From NCBI RefSeq assembly GCF_003143955.1, contig NZ_QFVS01000023.1, forward strand, positions 1-44,424: DNA of 44,424 nt, read 5' to 3'. Below are positions 35,298 to 44,400 of this stretch, one piece after another. Each line of letters begins with the position of its first letter. The first letter of the stretch is position 1. The notes under the pieces are model-generated. The model worked only from the letters and a program-made list of their open reading frames with translations, searched no databases and was not told the origin of the DNA. Source of the stretch: Kurthia zopfii. Lineage in GTDB: Bacteria > Bacillota > Bacilli > Bacillales_A > Planococcaceae. The position numbers and the translations under genes are program-made.

Positions 35298-36068
35298 TTA
35301 TTTACCTTCATTTTTCTTAACGGCACGAACACCCGTCACATAACCTAGAACTGCGATTCCGACTAATACTACCCAGAATGTTGTTTTCCAAGCAAATGAA
35401 TGTGGGAAATCTTCAGGTAAGATGAGAACGTTCGGGTGTGAAAGTGTCATAACTGTTAATTTAACCCCTACCCAACCAACGATTAAGAAAGCGGCTGTTT
35501 CAAGTTGAGGATATTTCTCTAATACTTTTACGAACCATTGAGCTGCGAAACGCATAATGATTAAACCGATAATACCACCAAGGAACATGACAGTGAACTG
35601 ACCACCGTTAATGCCACCGATTGTGAAATCACCTAGTTTTGGTAATGTTACTGCTAACGCAACTGCCGCAAGCATCGAATCAATTGCGAATGCTAAGTCT
35701 GCTGCCTCAACTTTTAATACTGTCATCCAGAAACCAGATTGCTTTTTAGAAGATTTCTCTTCTTTTTCTTCTTCCGTCGCATTTTTATGTTTTCTCGCAT
35801 CATATAAATGTTTCGCCGAGATGAATAGTAAGTAAGCTGCACCTGCTGCTTGAACGAACCACCAGTCTACGATTAATGTAATCATGAATAGAGCTAAGAA
35901 TCGTAAAACGAACGCTCCTAGTAAACCATAGAATAAAGCTTTTTTACGTTGTGCGTGTGGTAAGTGTTTTACCATTACTGCCATTACTACGGCGTTATCT
36001 GCTGCTAAAAGACCTTCAAGACCGATTAATACAAGCAGTACCCAACCGTATTCTAATAAAATATCCAT
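35298..36068 (-). CDS. TerC-family membrane protein (YkoY/MeeF-like), manganese-related
   Basis: 256 aa, seven predicted helices. Family residues LEGLLAADNAVVMAVM (helix 1, acidic metal ligands E and D/N) and VEAADLAFAIDSMLAAVAL (helix 4) are intact; between them is a charged KNATEEEKEEKSSKK loop. TerC/YkoY proteins move Mn2+ across the membrane and in B. subtilis metallate exoenzymes (MeeF/MeeY). The yybP-ykoY riboswitch directly upstream strongly supports the Mn2+ link. AAGGAGGAG precedes the ATG. Confidence 0.9.
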   Translation of the reverse strand: MDILLEYGWVLLVLIGLEGLLAADNAVVMAVMVKHLPHAQRKKALFYGLLGAFVLRFLALFMITLIVDWWFVQAAGAAYLLFISAKHLYDARKHKNATEEEKEEKSSKKQSGFWMTVLKVEAADLAFAIDSMLAAVALAVTLPKLGDFTIGGINGGQFTVMFLGGIIGLIIMRFAAQWFVKVLEKYPQLETAAFLIVGWVGVKLTVMTLSHPNVLILPEDFPHSFAWKTTFWVVLVGIAVLGYVTGVRAVKKNEGK

Positions 36069-36094
36069 TTGAACTCCTCCTTATTTTGACAAAC

Positions 36095-36243
36095 AAAAAA
36101 GACCCATGCCTAATAAAAGGCAAAGGTCTCACTTAGCAAATTAAGATGCTCTTGCAACCGATGGCATAGGCCATGTATTGACGACTACAAGTATAGGATT
36201 GAGTAAATCCTACAGCTACTCCCCTTTGACAACTGTCAAAGTC
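36095..36243 (-). ncRNA. yybP-ykoY manganese riboswitch
   Basis: On the minus strand the leader holds GGGGAGTAGC, GTCGTCAATAC, CGGTTGCAAGAGC and AGTGAGACCTTTGCC, the conserved blocks of the yybP-ykoY class, in order. The 3' part, GACCTTTGCC pairing with GGCATGGGTC and followed by TTTTTT, forms an intrinsic terminator (plus positions 36095-36120) that Mn2+ binding should disrupt, so high Mn2+ turns the TerC-family gene on. Boundaries are approximate. Confidence 0.93.
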
Positions 36244-36265
36244 ATATTCGTTTGTTTATATTGAA

Positions 36266-36294
36266 AGTATAAGACAAGACTAGAAAAATGTAAA
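36266..36294 (-). promoter_or_regulatory. promoter of the riboswitch-TerC transcript
   Basis: TTTACA (36289-36294), 17-bp spacer, TATACT (36266-36271) on the minus strand, about 20 bp before the aptamer starts. Confidence 0.75.
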
Positions 36295-36304
36295 GAACTT
36301 GCGC

Positions 36305-37384
36305 TTATATTTTTACATGAAATTCCTTTTTATTTTTGTTTTTTTCATAAAATGACACCATCTCTGGCAATGTGGCAATGAAATCTGGACAATTAATTTC
36401 AGCCTTTTGTAACAACTGTTTTGCGAACGTCGTATCGAATGTCGCATCCCATGAAAAATAATCTAATGACTCTTGCTCGACTTGCAAATATCTTTGCAAT
36501 TTTTTATTTTTCATTATTTTTTGTGTCATTTTAAGTGGCAGATGACCTTTTGGTGACTTCCCTGTCATCTCGATTGTCACCGCGCGTACAATTTCTTGGA
36601 TGGGATGTGGATTTGGATCGGTTAAATGAACCGTCTTACTAACCGCTTCCTCTGCCTGCGAAAGATACACTGCCGATTGATAAATATAGTCTACAGGAAC
36701 AGTATTCAATGTCGAAGTTGAATGGCCAATATACGGAATAAACGGTAATGCTCTTAATTTTGAAACCATATTCAACAAGAAATACGGACCGTCAAATTTA
36801 ATCGTTTCACCCGTAATCGAATGTCCTCGTACAATTCCAGGACGAATAATTGTCGTTGGAACTTCAGCCTTTAAATCTTCTACTAATAATTCTGCAGCAA
36901 ACTTTGTTTCTTCATAGAAGTTTTTAAACTGTTGTGGTCGAATTAGTTCAGTTTCCAATAAATTACCGGTTCTTTTACCTGCCACATATGCAGTACTAAA
37001 ATACATATAGCGTTGTAAATTTTGAATGCCTTTGACAAATTCATTGACGGTATTCGTACCATGTACATTCACTTTCCAAGCTAAATCCTTAGGTACAGCT
37101 AAGTCGTAAATTGCAGCCAAATGCCAGAAAGTCGTCACTTTTTTTTGCAACTCTTCCACTTTTTCATCTACTAAATCTAGGTTAGGTAAAGTAATATCTC
37201 CCTCAATTAATTCAATCGAAGCTTGTGGGAAACCCTCAGTAATCATTACCTTCTTCTCAACTGCATTCTTCATTTCAGAGTCTTTTACTAAAGCTACAAA
37301 TTCGAGATTTTCTTCATTTTTTAAAAGCTCCATCATTATTTGTGTCGCAATAAATCCCGGAAATCCAGTAAACATAATCGTCAT
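36305..37384 (-). CDS. extended SDR family NAD(P)-dependent oxidoreductase/epimerase-like
   Basis: 359 aa. N-terminal Rossmann motif TGFPGFIA (residues 6-13), GDITLPNLDL, then catalytic Ser/Tyr/Lys region FSTAYVAGKRTG and FYEETKFAAELLV (YxxxK variant YEETK), and a C-terminal helical segment. It resembles the extended SDR group with fatty acyl-CoA-reductase-like (Male sterility) domains. Substrate unknown. The frame opens seven codons earlier; AAAGGAG lies 8 bases before ATG 37382-37384. It follows cysC by 53 bp with its own possible promoter, so a link to sulfur metabolism is uncertain. Confidence 0.75.
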   Translation of the reverse strand: MTIMFTGFPGFIATQIMMELLKNEENLEFVALVKDSEMKNAVEKKVMITEGFPQASIELIEGDITLPNLDLVDEKVEELQKKVTTFWHLAAIYDLAVPKDLAWKVNVHGTNTVNEFVKGIQNLQRYMYFSTAYVAGKRTGNLLETELIRPQQFKNFYEETKFAAELLVEDLKAEVPTTIIRPGIVRGHSITGETIKFDGPYFLLNMVSKLRALPFIPYIGHSTSTLNTVPVDYIYQSAVYLSQAEEAVSKTVHLTDPNPHPIQEIVRAVTIEMTGKSPKGHLPLKMTQKIMKNKKLQRYLQVEQESLDYFSWDATFDTTFAKQLLQKAEINCPDFIATLPEMVSFYEKNKNKKEFHVKI

Positions 37385-37404
37385 CGCTCGCACTCCTTTT
37401 GACA

Positions 37405-37434
37405 ATTATAATGTGGATTACAAGTATTTTACAA
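37405..37434 (-). promoter_or_regulatory. possible promoter of the SDR gene
   Basis: TTGTAA (37429-37434), 18-bp spacer, TATAAT (37405-37410) on the minus strand, in the gap after cysC. No terminator lies in this gap. Confidence 0.5.
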
Positions 37435-37437
37435 TTA

Positions 37438-38028
37438 TTAATGCGTTTTTATATTCAATTCTTTCAAAAGTCTTTCGACACATTGTTCAACAGTGAAGTT
37501 TTCAGAATCAAGTACGACTTCTGGCTCAGTCGGTTCTTCATAAGGAGATGATATACCAGTAAAATGTGGTATTTCATTATTTCTCGCCTTTTTATACAGC
37601 CCTTTTGGATCTCTTGCTTCACAAGCCTCAATCGAGCATTTTACAAAAACCTCGATAAATTCTCCTTCATTTACTAGATCTCGAACGATTTGACGATCTT
37701 CACGAAATGGTGAGATAAATGCTGTCAGTGCATATTGACCACTGTCGATTAATAGTTTCGCCACTTCCCCAATTCGACGAATATTCTCCTTTCGAGCTTC
37801 ATCGCCAAAACCTAAATCCTTGTTTAAGCCTTGTCGAATATTATCTCCATCAAGCACGTACACATCTTTTTTCAATTCGAATAATCTTCTAGAAAATGCA
37901 TTTGCAATCGTTGATTTTCCAGAAGCAGAAAGCCCAGTAAACCAAATGATTTTCCCTTCATACCCATTTCTTGTAGTTCTCTCTTCTTTCGAAATTGCGG
38001 CTTCATGCCAAGTTAAATTAGATGTCAT
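37438..38028 (-). CDS. cysC: adenylylsulfate (APS) kinase
   Basis: 196 aa. Phosphorylates APS to PAPS. Walker [10 protein letters not shown] (residues 32-40), DGDNIR, the lid segment and KGLYKKAR are conserved. ATG overlaps the sat stop (ATGA) and has AAGGAGG upstream, so translation is coupled to sat. Third step of the cysH-sat-cysC operon for assimilatory sulfate reduction. Confidence 0.95.
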   Translation of the reverse strand: MTSNLTWHEAAISKEERTTRNGYEGKIIWFTGLSASGKSTIANAFSRRLFELKKDVYVLDGDNIRQGLNKDLGFGDEARKENIRRIGEVAKLLIDSGQYALTAFISPFREDRQIVRDLVNEGEFIEVFVKCSIEACEARDPKGLYKKARNNEIPHFTGISSPYEEPTEPEVVLDSENFTVEQCVERLLKELNIKTH

Positions 38029-39098
38029 ACTTCCACTTCCTCCTTCATACCATTGATCAAGATTTCCACTACTTCTTTACGGCTGAAAGTAGGTGGCGGT
38101 GTAATGCCTGCACGTAGCATCTCTCTCACTTTCGTCCCCGATAAAATAATATGATCCTCCTTGCCATGAGGACAAGTTTTCGTCGTCGCCATTCCTTCAC
38201 ACGCTTTGCAATAAAAACTATGTTCAAATTTCAAAGGTGTAATGCCTAGTTCTTCAATCGTAAATTGATCGAAAATTAATTGCGCATCATATGTGCCGTA
38301 GTAATCACCCACACCTGCATGATCTCGGCCTACAATAAAGTGCGTGCAACCGTAATTTTTTCGAACAAGTGCATGGAAAATCGCTTCTCTCGGCCCTGCA
38401 TAGCGCATTGCTGCTGGGAAAATACCCAGTTGAACACGATGCTTCGGATAATATTTCTCCAATAGTACTTCATAGCTTTCCATTCGAATCGCCGCAGATA
38501 CATCATCTGATTTCGTCTCACCAACTAATGGATTTAAAAACAGGCCATCAATTGTTTCAAGCGCAGCCTTTTGAATATATTCATGCGCGCGGTGAACTGG
38601 ATTTCTCGTTTGGAATCCAACCACTGTGTTCCATCCATTCGCTTTGAAAATCGCTTTCGTCTCTTCAGGCGTAAACGTATATTGTTCAAATTTCGGTTGT
38701 TGACGTTTCGTTAAAGTAACTGCTCCACCTACATAGATTTCAGGTCTCTCGAATAATTTTTTCACACCTGGATGTTGTAAATCAGCTGTTCCATACACTT
38801 TTTCCGCTTCATTCAATTTATTCGGCACAAAAATCGACTCAATTTTTATTTCGCCATATTTTTCTCCGCCAAAAATAAGATTTGCTTCATCTCCTACAGA
38901 AAGAGACGCCGCATCTTTTTGGCTTACTGGTAATGTAATCGGAATACTCCAAATTGAACCGTCTGCTAATCGAATATTTTCTACAACGGATTTATAATCT
39001 TCTTCGTTCAAAAATCCTTTGATTGGGTCATACCCTCCAATTCCAATCAATTCTAAATCACTTAAAGCAATCGCATCTAATAAAATTTCTTTTGTCAT
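38025..39098 (-). CDS. sat: sulfate adenylyltransferase (ATP sulfurylase), short N-terminus
   Basis: 357 aa. Makes APS from sulfate and ATP. Active-site motifs are intact: [14 protein letters not shown] and [16 protein letters not shown]; a zinc-type cluster [14 protein letters not shown] occurs near residue 300. Compared with the 380-390 aa of B. subtilis enzymes, the N-terminal arm with the PHGG-L-NR motif is missing: the protein starts directly at [19 protein letters not shown]. The frame is open 18 codons upstream but only as the overlap with cysH; AAGGAG lies 7 bases before ATG 39096-39098. Confidence 0.92.
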   Translation of the reverse strand: MTKEILLDAIALSDLELIGIGGYDPIKGFLNEEDYKSVVENIRLADGSIWSIPITLPVSQKDAASLSVGDEANLIFGGEKYGEIKIESIFVPNKLNEAEKVYGTADLQHPGVKKLFERPEIYVGGAVTLTKRQQPKFEQYTFTPEETKAIFKANGWNTVVGFQTRNPVHRAHEYIQKAALETIDGLFLNPLVGETKSDDVSAAIRMESYEVLLEKYYPKHRVQLGIFPAAMRYAGPREAIFHALVRKNYGCTHFIVGRDHAGVGDYYGTYDAQLIFDQFTIEELGITPLKFEHSFYCKACEGMATTKTCPHGKEDHIILSGTKVREMLRAGITPPPTFSRKEVVEILINGMKEEVEV

Positions 39099-39109
39099 GT
39101 TCATTCTCC

Positions 39110-39808
39110 TTATCCGTGTAATCCACACTCTGTTTTTTGTTCGCCCTGCCATCTTCCTGCTCTTAAATCATCCTGCGTCCAACTTGGGATTGTGCATTTT
39201 TCACATCCAATGGAAGGATAGCCTTGATCGTGAAGTGGGTTGTATGGTAGGTCGTATTTTGATACATACTGCCATACTTCTTTCCACGTCCAGTGAATGA
39301 GCGGGCAGACTTTGACCGACTTGAATTTGTCATCTTTATTAATGAATTCTGTTTTAGCGCGCGTCGGTGATTGCTGTCTTCTTAAGCCAGAGATCCACGC
39401 AATTTTCCCTGTTAATACTTCGTTTAATGGATTCATTTTTCGAATTTGACAGCATTGATTCGGATTCGACTTCCACAATTCTTCGCCATACGACTTCGCT
39501 TGCTCCTCTAAAGATAAATGAGGTTGCTTTAATTCAATTTGTAATTGTGGATACATCTTTTCGACTTTTTCAATCGTTTCATATGTTTCTTTGAAATGAA
39601 CATTCGTATCTAGAAATACGATTTTGGCATCTGCCTTAACTTTGGAAATTAAATCAATGAGTACAATGCCTTCGATTCCGAAGCTACACGCATAGACAAT
39701 TTCTTCTCCATATTCTTCATACGCCCATGTTAATGCACGCAATGCGCCATGTACTTGATCGTCTAATGGAATCGTTGGTACATCCGAAAAATTATCAAAA
39801 GTGAGCAT
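39110..39808 (-). CDS. cysH: phosphoadenylyl/adenylyl-sulfate reductase
   Basis: 232 aa, the size of B. subtilis CysH. Reduces PAPS (and/or APS) to sulfite with thioredoxin. PP-loop-like fold [15 protein letters not shown], four-cysteine [4Fe-4S] set CCQIRK and GCEKC, and the C-terminal active cysteine in KTECGLHG are all present; the Fe-S set indicates APS-reducing ability. The frame continues 35 codons upstream through the leader, but AAGGAGGGG lies before ATG 39806-39808. First gene of cysH-sat-cysC behind a terminator-type leader. Confidence 0.94.
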   Translation of the reverse strand: MLTFDNFSDVPTIPLDDQVHGALRALTWAYEEYGEEIVYACSFGIEGIVLIDLISKVKADAKIVFLDTNVHFKETYETIEKVEKMYPQLQIELKQPHLSLEEQAKSYGEELWKSNPNQCCQIRKMNPLNEVLTGKIAWISGLRRQQSPTRAKTEFINKDDKFKSVKVCPLIHWTWKEVWQYVSKYDLPYNPLHDQGYPSIGCEKCTIPSWTQDDLRAGRWQGEQKTECGLHG

Positions 39809-39824
39809 CTTTTCCCCTCCTTGT

Positions 39825-39889
39825 AAACAAAAAGGCGACTCAATACATCTGTTAAGATGCACTGAATCGCCTCCAGTTGTCTGGTTAGC
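39825..39889 (-). ncRNA. cysH leader: conserved hairpin motif fused to an intrinsic terminator
   Basis: On the minus strand (39889 to 39869) the leader has GCT, A, AC, the core CAGACAACTG, then GAGGC. CCAG/CTGG closes an ACAA tetraloop. The final AGGC is also the start of the terminator 5' arm (17-bp near-perfect stem, plus positions 39833-39872, then TTTTT). The two structures exclude each other at that point. The same motif heads the divergent sbp transcript (40000-40020). I do not recognise it as SAM, T-box or another named class. Confidence 0.72.
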
Positions 39890-39917
39890 AAAATCTTTAC
39901 GAAAGTATATCATGGAA

Positions 39918-39968
39918 TTCCGATAAAGAAAATAGGTATTATGGAAATTCTTAGTTGACTTATCGGAA
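39918..39968. promoter_or_regulatory. divergent cysH / sbp promoter region with inverted TTATCGGAA motifs
   Basis: TTCCGATAA (39918-39926) and TTATCGGAA (39960-39968) are exact inverted copies. Each lies directly downstream of a candidate -35: TTTTCT-17-TATACT on the minus strand for cysH, and TTGACT or TTATCG before TATAAC (near 39985) on the plus strand. A shared regulator binding both promoters is inferred. Confidence 0.5.
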
Positions 39969-39999
39969 ATAACTGTTTATCGTATAACTATTCAAACAA

Positions 40000-40053
40000 G
40001 CTGATCAGACAACTGAAGGCCACATGACGAAAATATTTCGTCTGTGGTCTTTT
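40000..40053 (+). ncRNA. sbp (sulfate transporter) leader: same hairpin motif fused to a terminator
   Basis: GCT, G, AT, core CAGACAACTG, then AAGGC at 40000-40020: 18 of 21 positions equal to the cysH leader copy. The closing pair of the ACAA hairpin is T-A here and C-G in the other copy, a compensatory change. GGC of the motif begins the terminator stem GGCCACATGACG / CGTCTGTGGTC (40018-40049), then TCTTTTCT. The terminator T-run is short. Lies 20 bp before the ATG of the sulfate-binding protein gene. Confidence 0.7.
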
Positions 40054-40072
40054 CTGTCGTTAGGGGGATGTC

Positions 40073-41080
40073 ATGTTCAAAAAATCGTTCATTGTATGTA
40101 GTTCATTATTACTTTTGGCGGGCTGTTCTTCATCAAAAAATTCCGCCGAAGAAGTGCAATTATTAAATGTATCCTATGATCCTACTCGGGAATTGTATGA
40201 AGATATTAACCAATCTTTTTCTCATAAATGGTATGAGGAAACCGGTCAAAAAGTGAAAATCCAACAATCGCATGGCGGTTCAGGCAAGCAAGGTCGTGCC
40301 ATTATTGATGGCATCCGAGCAGATGTTGCAACATTAGCACTCGCATATGATATTGATGAAATTTCGAAGCATCGGTCACTCATTCCGAAAGATTGGCAAT
40401 CCAAAAAGGCAAATCACTCTGCACCATACACATCCACCATTGTTTTCTTAGTTCGCAAAGGCAATCCGAAGAAAATTATAGACTGGTCCGATCTCATTCG
40501 CTCAGATGTATCTGTCATTACGCCCAATCCAAAAACGTCTGGTGGTGCTAGATGGAATTATTTAGCTGCGCTTTCCTATGCTAAAGAGCAGCATCTCGAT
40601 GAATTTGATTTTATGAAAAAACTTTATAAAAATGTCGAAATTTTAGATTCTGGTGCTAGAGGTTCTACAACTACTTTTGCCGAGCGAGAAATTGGGGATG
40701 TTTTAATCACTTGGGAAAATGAAGCTTATTTAACATTGGAAGAAATGCGTGATAAAGGTTTCGAAATCATTACACCGAGCATTAGCATTTTAGCAGAACC
40801 TCCTGTCACAGTTATTCAAAAAAATAGCGAAAAACGTGGCACTACAAAAGTCGCAAATGCCTATTTAGACTTCCTTTATACGATGGAAGGACAAAATATC
40901 ATTGCCGAAAATCATTACCGACCACGAAATAAGGAAATTCTAAAAAGCTATCGCTCACAGTTCCCTCAACTTCATTTAAAAACGATTGACGATTTCGGTG
41001 GATGGCAAAAGGCACAGGAAGCTTATTTTGCTGATCAAGCACAGTTCGACCAACTTTATGAGCAAGGAGGTAAACCTTAA
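40073..41080 (+). CDS. sbp: sulfate-binding lipoprotein of the CysTWA transporter
   Basis: 335 aa. Lipoprotein signal with lipobox LLAGC (Cys18), then the sulfate/thiosulfate-binding fold: [51 protein letters not shown] and [13 protein letters not shown], all hallmarks of Sbp/CysP. Captures sulfate (possibly thiosulfate) outside the membrane. First gene of a four-gene operon behind the attenuator-like leader; GGGGGATG precedes the ATG. Its last base is the first base of the cysT start. Confidence 0.94.
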   Translation: MFKKSFIVCSSLLLLAGCSSSKNSAEEVQLLNVSYDPTRELYEDINQSFSHKWYEETGQKVKIQQSHGGSGKQGRAIIDGIRADVATLALAYDIDEISKHRSLIPKDWQSKKANHSAPYTSTIVFLVRKGNPKKIIDWSDLIRSDVSVITPNPKTSGGARWNYLAALSYAKEQHLDEFDFMKKLYKNVEILDSGARGSTTTFAEREIGDVLITWENEAYLTLEEMRDKGFEIITPSISILAEPPVTVIQKNSEKRGTTKVANAYLDFLYTMEGQNIIAENHYRPRNKEILKSYRSQFPQLHLKTIDDFGGWQKAQEAYFADQAQFDQLYEQGGKP

Positions 41081-41928
41081 TGCAAAAAACGAGCGTTTTC
41101 AAAAAACAAAAACCTTTTCGACTACCCGGTTTTTCATTTACTTTAGGTTTTTCAATCTTTTATATTTCACTTCTCATCCTACTACCGCTTTCTATGCTGT
41201 TATTAAATGTTACACAATTAAGCCTGAGCGAATTTTGGCAAATCATTTCAGATCCTCGTGCGATTTCATCGTACAAATTGACGATTGGTAGCGCATTAAT
41301 CGCCGCATTGATCAATGTCATTTTCGGCACATTAATTGCATGGGTTCTCGTACGCTATGATTTCCCGGGAAAATCAATTATGGACGGTATTGTTGATCTA
41401 CCATTCGCCTTACCTACTGCAGTTGCAGGCATTACGCTTTCAAGTATTTATGCACAAAACGGTTGGATTGGTCAGTTTTTCGATTTCAAAATCGCATTTA
41501 CTCCAATCGGCATTATGATTGCGCTCACATTCATCGGACTTCCTTTCGTAGTGCGTACATTACAGCCTGTGCTTGAAAGTTTTAAAAAGGAAGAAGAAGA
41601 AGCATCCGCAAGTCTTGGTGCTACACGCTTCCAAACGATTTATCGCGTCATTTTACCAACTTGTATTCCAGCCATTTTAACAGGCTTTACTTTAGCTTTT
41701 GCGCGAGCTTTAGGCGAATACGGCTCAGTTGTTTTCATCGCTGGAAATATGCCCTTCAAAACCGAAATTACACCGTTACTCATCATGACGAAATTGGAAC
41801 AATATGATTATATCGGTGCTACTGCCATCGCCTTTGTCATGCTCGTTTTTTCATTCGTTTTTCTATTTTCTATGAATTGCATTCAATGGCTTCTTCAAAG
41901 AAAAAAACTTCAAGGAGGGAGAGCTTAA
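41080..41928 (+). CDS. cysT: sulfate ABC transporter permease CysT (CysU)
   Basis: 282 aa, six predicted helices. Family segments SYKLTIGSALIAALINVIFG, GIVDLPFALPTAVAGITLSS and the EAA loop EEEEASASLGATRFQTIYRVILP are intact. Pairs with CysW. ATG overlaps the sbp TAA; AGCAAGGAGG lies in the end of sbp. Stops right before the TTG start of cysW. Confidence 0.94.
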   Translation: MQKTSVFKKQKPFRLPGFSFTLGFSIFYISLLILLPLSMLLLNVTQLSLSEFWQIISDPRAISSYKLTIGSALIAALINVIFGTLIAWVLVRYDFPGKSIMDGIVDLPFALPTAVAGITLSSIYAQNGWIGQFFDFKIAFTPIGIMIALTFIGLPFVVRTLQPVLESFKKEEEEASASLGATRFQTIYRVILPTCIPAILTGFTLAFARALGEYGSVVFIAGNMPFKTEITPLLIMTKLEQYDYIGATAIAFVMLVFSFVFLFSMNCIQWLLQRKKLQGGRA

Positions 41929-42762
41929 TTGAAGAATTTCAAAAAACCGACGGAAGAATCTAAGGCGGTTCAATATGTATTAATTGGGACGAGTGTTTTA
42001 TTTCTCAGTTTATTTTTATTGCTGCCACTCGCCATCATTTTCACGACTGCTTTTCAAAAAGGTCTTGATACGTACTGGGCATCCATCTCAAATAGTGAAG
42101 CACTTGCTGCCATTAAATTAACATTGATTGTTGTGGCGATTGTCGTGCCATTAAACACGCTTTTCGGCATCATTAGTGCTTGGCTCATATCAAAATACTC
42201 ATTCAAAGGGAAGAATCTATTACTCACATTAATTGATTTACCATTTGCTGTATCACCTGTTATTTCCGGATTAATCTTCGTCCTTCTATTTGGAGCGCAA
42301 GGGTTATTCGGTACATATTTACTCGAACATGATGTTTATATTATTTTTGCATTACCTGGTATTGTTCTCGCGACTCTTTTTGTCACTGTTCCCTTCGTTG
42401 CTAGAGAATTAATTCCACTCATGCAAGCACAAGGTCAATCGGAAGAAGAAGCCTCACATTCATTAGGCGCAAGCGGTTTGCAAACTTTCATTCACATCAC
42501 ACTTCCAAAAATAAAATGGGGGTTATTATATGGTGTAATTCTATGTAACGCTCGGGTGATCGGAGAATTCGGTGCAGTATCCGTCGTTTCAGGCCATATT
42601 CGAGGATTGACGAACACCATGCCACTCCATATTGAAGTACTTTATAACGAATATCAATTTACAGCTGCATTTGCAGTTGCTTCACTCATGACGATTTTAG
42701 CTTTATTCACAATCATCATTAAAAATCTAATTCAATGGCGGACAAAGGAGACGACTTTATGA
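41929..42762 (+). CDS. cysW: sulfate ABC transporter permease CysW
   Basis: 277 aa, six predicted helices, EAA loop [22 protein letters not shown], and the CysW-typical [22 protein letters not shown] and [15 protein letters not shown]. The start codon is TTG (41929-41931), immediately after the cysT TAA, with AAGGAGGG about 9 bases upstream. End overlaps cysA by 4 bp. Confidence 0.94.
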   Translation: MKNFKKPTEESKAVQYVLIGTSVLFLSLFLLLPLAIIFTTAFQKGLDTYWASISNSEALAAIKLTLIVVAIVVPLNTLFGIISAWLISKYSFKGKNLLLTLIDLPFAVSPVISGLIFVLLFGAQGLFGTYLLEHDVYIIFALPGIVLATLFVTVPFVARELIPLMQAQGQSEEEASHSLGASGLQTFIHITLPKIKWGLLYGVILCNARVIGEFGAVSVVSGHIRGLTNTMPLHIEVLYNEYQFTAAFAVASLMTILALFTIIIKNLIQWRTKETTL

Positions 42763-43826
42763 GCATTCAACTTTCAAAAGTAGAGAAGCATTTTGGTAAT
42801 TATCACGCTTTACGCGACATTTCACTGGCGGTCGAAGCAGGTGAACTAATTGCTTTACTCGGCCCTTCTGGTTCTGGTAAGACAAGTTTACTTCGAATTA
42901 TCGCTGGTTTAGAATCACTCGATTCTGGTGAAATACTTTTCGATGATACGAATGTTTTAACATTAAGCGCAAAGCAACGGAATATCGGATTTGTATTCCA
43001 ACACTACGCCCTTTTTAATCATATGACTGTTGCAGAAAACATCGCATATGGCTTAAAAGTACGCACTAGAAAAAATCGTCCTTCAAAACAACAAATTGAG
43101 GAAAAAGTTGCGGAACTGCTACAACTTGTAAAGCTAGACCATCTCGCGACAAGATATCCGACACAACTTTCTGGAGGACAGCGCCAACGAGTTGCACTTG
43201 CACGAGCATTAGCTGTTGAACCGAAAGTTTTATTACTTGATGAGCCCTTTGGAGCGCTCGACGCAAAAGTGCGGAAAGATTTAAGAAGATGGCTACGCAA
43301 TTTGCATAATGATTTTCCAATCACTTCTATTTTCGTCACGCATGATCAAGAAGAAGCACTCGATGTCGCTGATCGAATTGTCATTATGAATGAAGGGAAA
43401 ATCGAACAAATCGGAACACCTACAGAAGTTTATGAACATCCGGCATCTCCATTCGTCTATAATTTCCTGGGAAATGTTAATTTATTTAAAGGTCGATTGC
43501 ATCAAGGAACACTTCAAAATGGCGATTTCTCACTTCAATTACCTGGTTATGAAGAAGTACAAATTGAGGAAACAGTCGGCTATACTCGCCCACATGACTT
43601 ACTCATCTCCAAGCAAAAAATACCGGATACTGTAACTGCACTTGTCACACATATACATCCGATTGGTGCTGTCGTCCATTTGGAATTAAATCGTATTGAT
43701 ACGAATGAGTTTTTAGAAGTTGAAATACCACAGGAATATTTCCGAAATCTCGAAATTACAAAAGGTGAAACCGTCTATATTAAGCCAAAACAGATGAAGG
43801 TTTTCGTTGAAGATTACGTAATATAA
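42759..43826 (+). CDS. cysA: sulfate ABC transporter ATPase CysA
   Basis: 355 aa. Walker [10 protein letters not shown], signature [14 protein letters not shown], Walker [17 protein letters not shown], switch His in [11 protein letters not shown]-terminal TOBE/regulatory domain from residue 240 ([11 protein letters not shown]). The frame opens eight codons earlier within cysW, but AAAGGAG lies 8 bases before ATG 42759-42761, which overlaps the cysW TGA (ATGA). Last gene of sbp-cysT-cysW-cysA. Confidence 0.95.
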   Translation: MSIQLSKVEKHFGNYHALRDISLAVEAGELIALLGPSGSGKTSLLRIIAGLESLDSGEILFDDTNVLTLSAKQRNIGFVFQHYALFNHMTVAENIAYGLKVRTRKNRPSKQQIEEKVAELLQLVKLDHLATRYPTQLSGGQRQRVALARALAVEPKVLLLDEPFGALDAKVRKDLRRWLRNLHNDFPITSIFVTHDQEEALDVADRIVIMNEGKIEQIGTPTEVYEHPASPFVYNFLGNVNLFKGRLHQGTLQNGDFSLQLPGYEEVQIEETVGYTRPHDLLISKQKIPDTVTALVTHIHPIGAVVHLELNRIDTNEFLEVEIPQEYFRNLEITKGETVYIKPKQMKVFVEDYVI

Positions 43827-43828
43827 AA

Positions 43829-43875
43829 AAAAGCAGTCACACAAATTAACGCTTTGTGTTGACTGCTTTTTCAAT
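43829..43875. terminator. bidirectional terminator after cysA
   Basis: Arms AAAAGCAGTCA..ACAAA / TTTGTGTTGACTGCTTTT with one bulge and a T-run on the plus strand; poly-A upstream serves the opposite strand. The stop codon of the convergent small membrane gene lies in its loop. Confidence 0.85.
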
Positions 43876-44058
43876 AATTTTATGAAAAAATAAGAATGTA
43901 ATGATACTAATAAGAAAATAGTAAATACCCATTACCGCTAATTTGTCGGAAAATACGGGCCAAAATGGTTCTCCACGCATGAATATGCCAATGCTCGTTG
44001 TAATTACTAAATTTAGTACAGGTAGAAATATAAAAAGAACAAAAAATAATTTCTTCAC
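43846..44058 (-). CDS. small two-helix membrane protein (70 aa), GTG start
   Basis: Two hydrophobic stretches (residues 4-25 and 42-60) separated by FMRGEPFWPVFSDK, ending in a basic KAVNTKR tail. The GTG start has AAAGGAG 6 bases upstream, which supports it as a real gene. It follows the broken GGDEF gene by 11 bp on the same strand. Family not recognised. Its TAA stop is inside the loop of the cysA terminator. Confidence 0.65.
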   Translation of the reverse strand: MKKLFFVLFIFLPVLNLVITTSIGIFMRGEPFWPVFSDKLAVMGIYYFLISIITFLFFHKIIEKAVNTKR

Positions 44059-44069
44059 CTTATTCTCCT

Positions 44070-44299
44070 TTAAAATACAACTTTATTTTTCCCAGTTTTT
44101 TTACTAATGTATAGATTTTGATCCGCTGCATCAATTAGTTCATTAACCGTTGCAAATGAAGTCCACTCATCCATCGTAGCGACGCCAATGCTTACTGTAA
44201 TGCCACCGTAATTCTGTTCTTTCTCAGAGATTTCCTCTTTTTCGATGAACATTTGAATAGCTGATGCTAATTGAACTGCTTTTTCTTTTGGTGTATCTT
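44070..44299 (-). pseudogene. C-terminal fragment of a GGDEF (diguanylate cyclase) gene cut by an IS
   Basis: The 76 codons retained encode the end of a GGDEF domain: DTPKEKAVQLASAIQMFIEK, ITVSIGVATMDEW, ELIDAADQNLYISKKTGKNKVVF. The GGDEF motif itself should lie just upstream but is replaced at 44300 by the right end of an insertion element. The rest of the gene is presumably beyond the window. The apparent ATG at 44313-44315 belongs to the element. Confidence 0.8.
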
Positions 44300-44400
44300 G
44301 TGAACTACTCGCCACTTAGCTAAACCTTGCGGTTCTTCACGCTTGAAGTGGGAGCTTCTTGGGAATAGAGCGTACTTGCAAGTGTATTTCTTTACTTGCA
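44300..44400 (-). ncRNA. candidate omega (reRNA) scaffold of the TnpB element
   Basis: In this element group the guide RNA overlaps the tnpB 3' end and the right end, and the guide is the host DNA just past the right end. Here the scaffold would end GTAGTTCAC at 44300 and the guide would be read from 44299 downward (AAGATACACC...) into the GGDEF gene. Short hairpins CTCCCACTTC and AACCGCAAGGTT lie in the tract. The 5' boundary is not determined. Confidence 0.45.

Noticed and set aside
39809-39900. SAM-I (S-box) riboswitch before cysH
   Set aside because: B. subtilis cysH has one, but the conserved S-box blocks are not present here; only a short hairpin motif and a terminator are seen.
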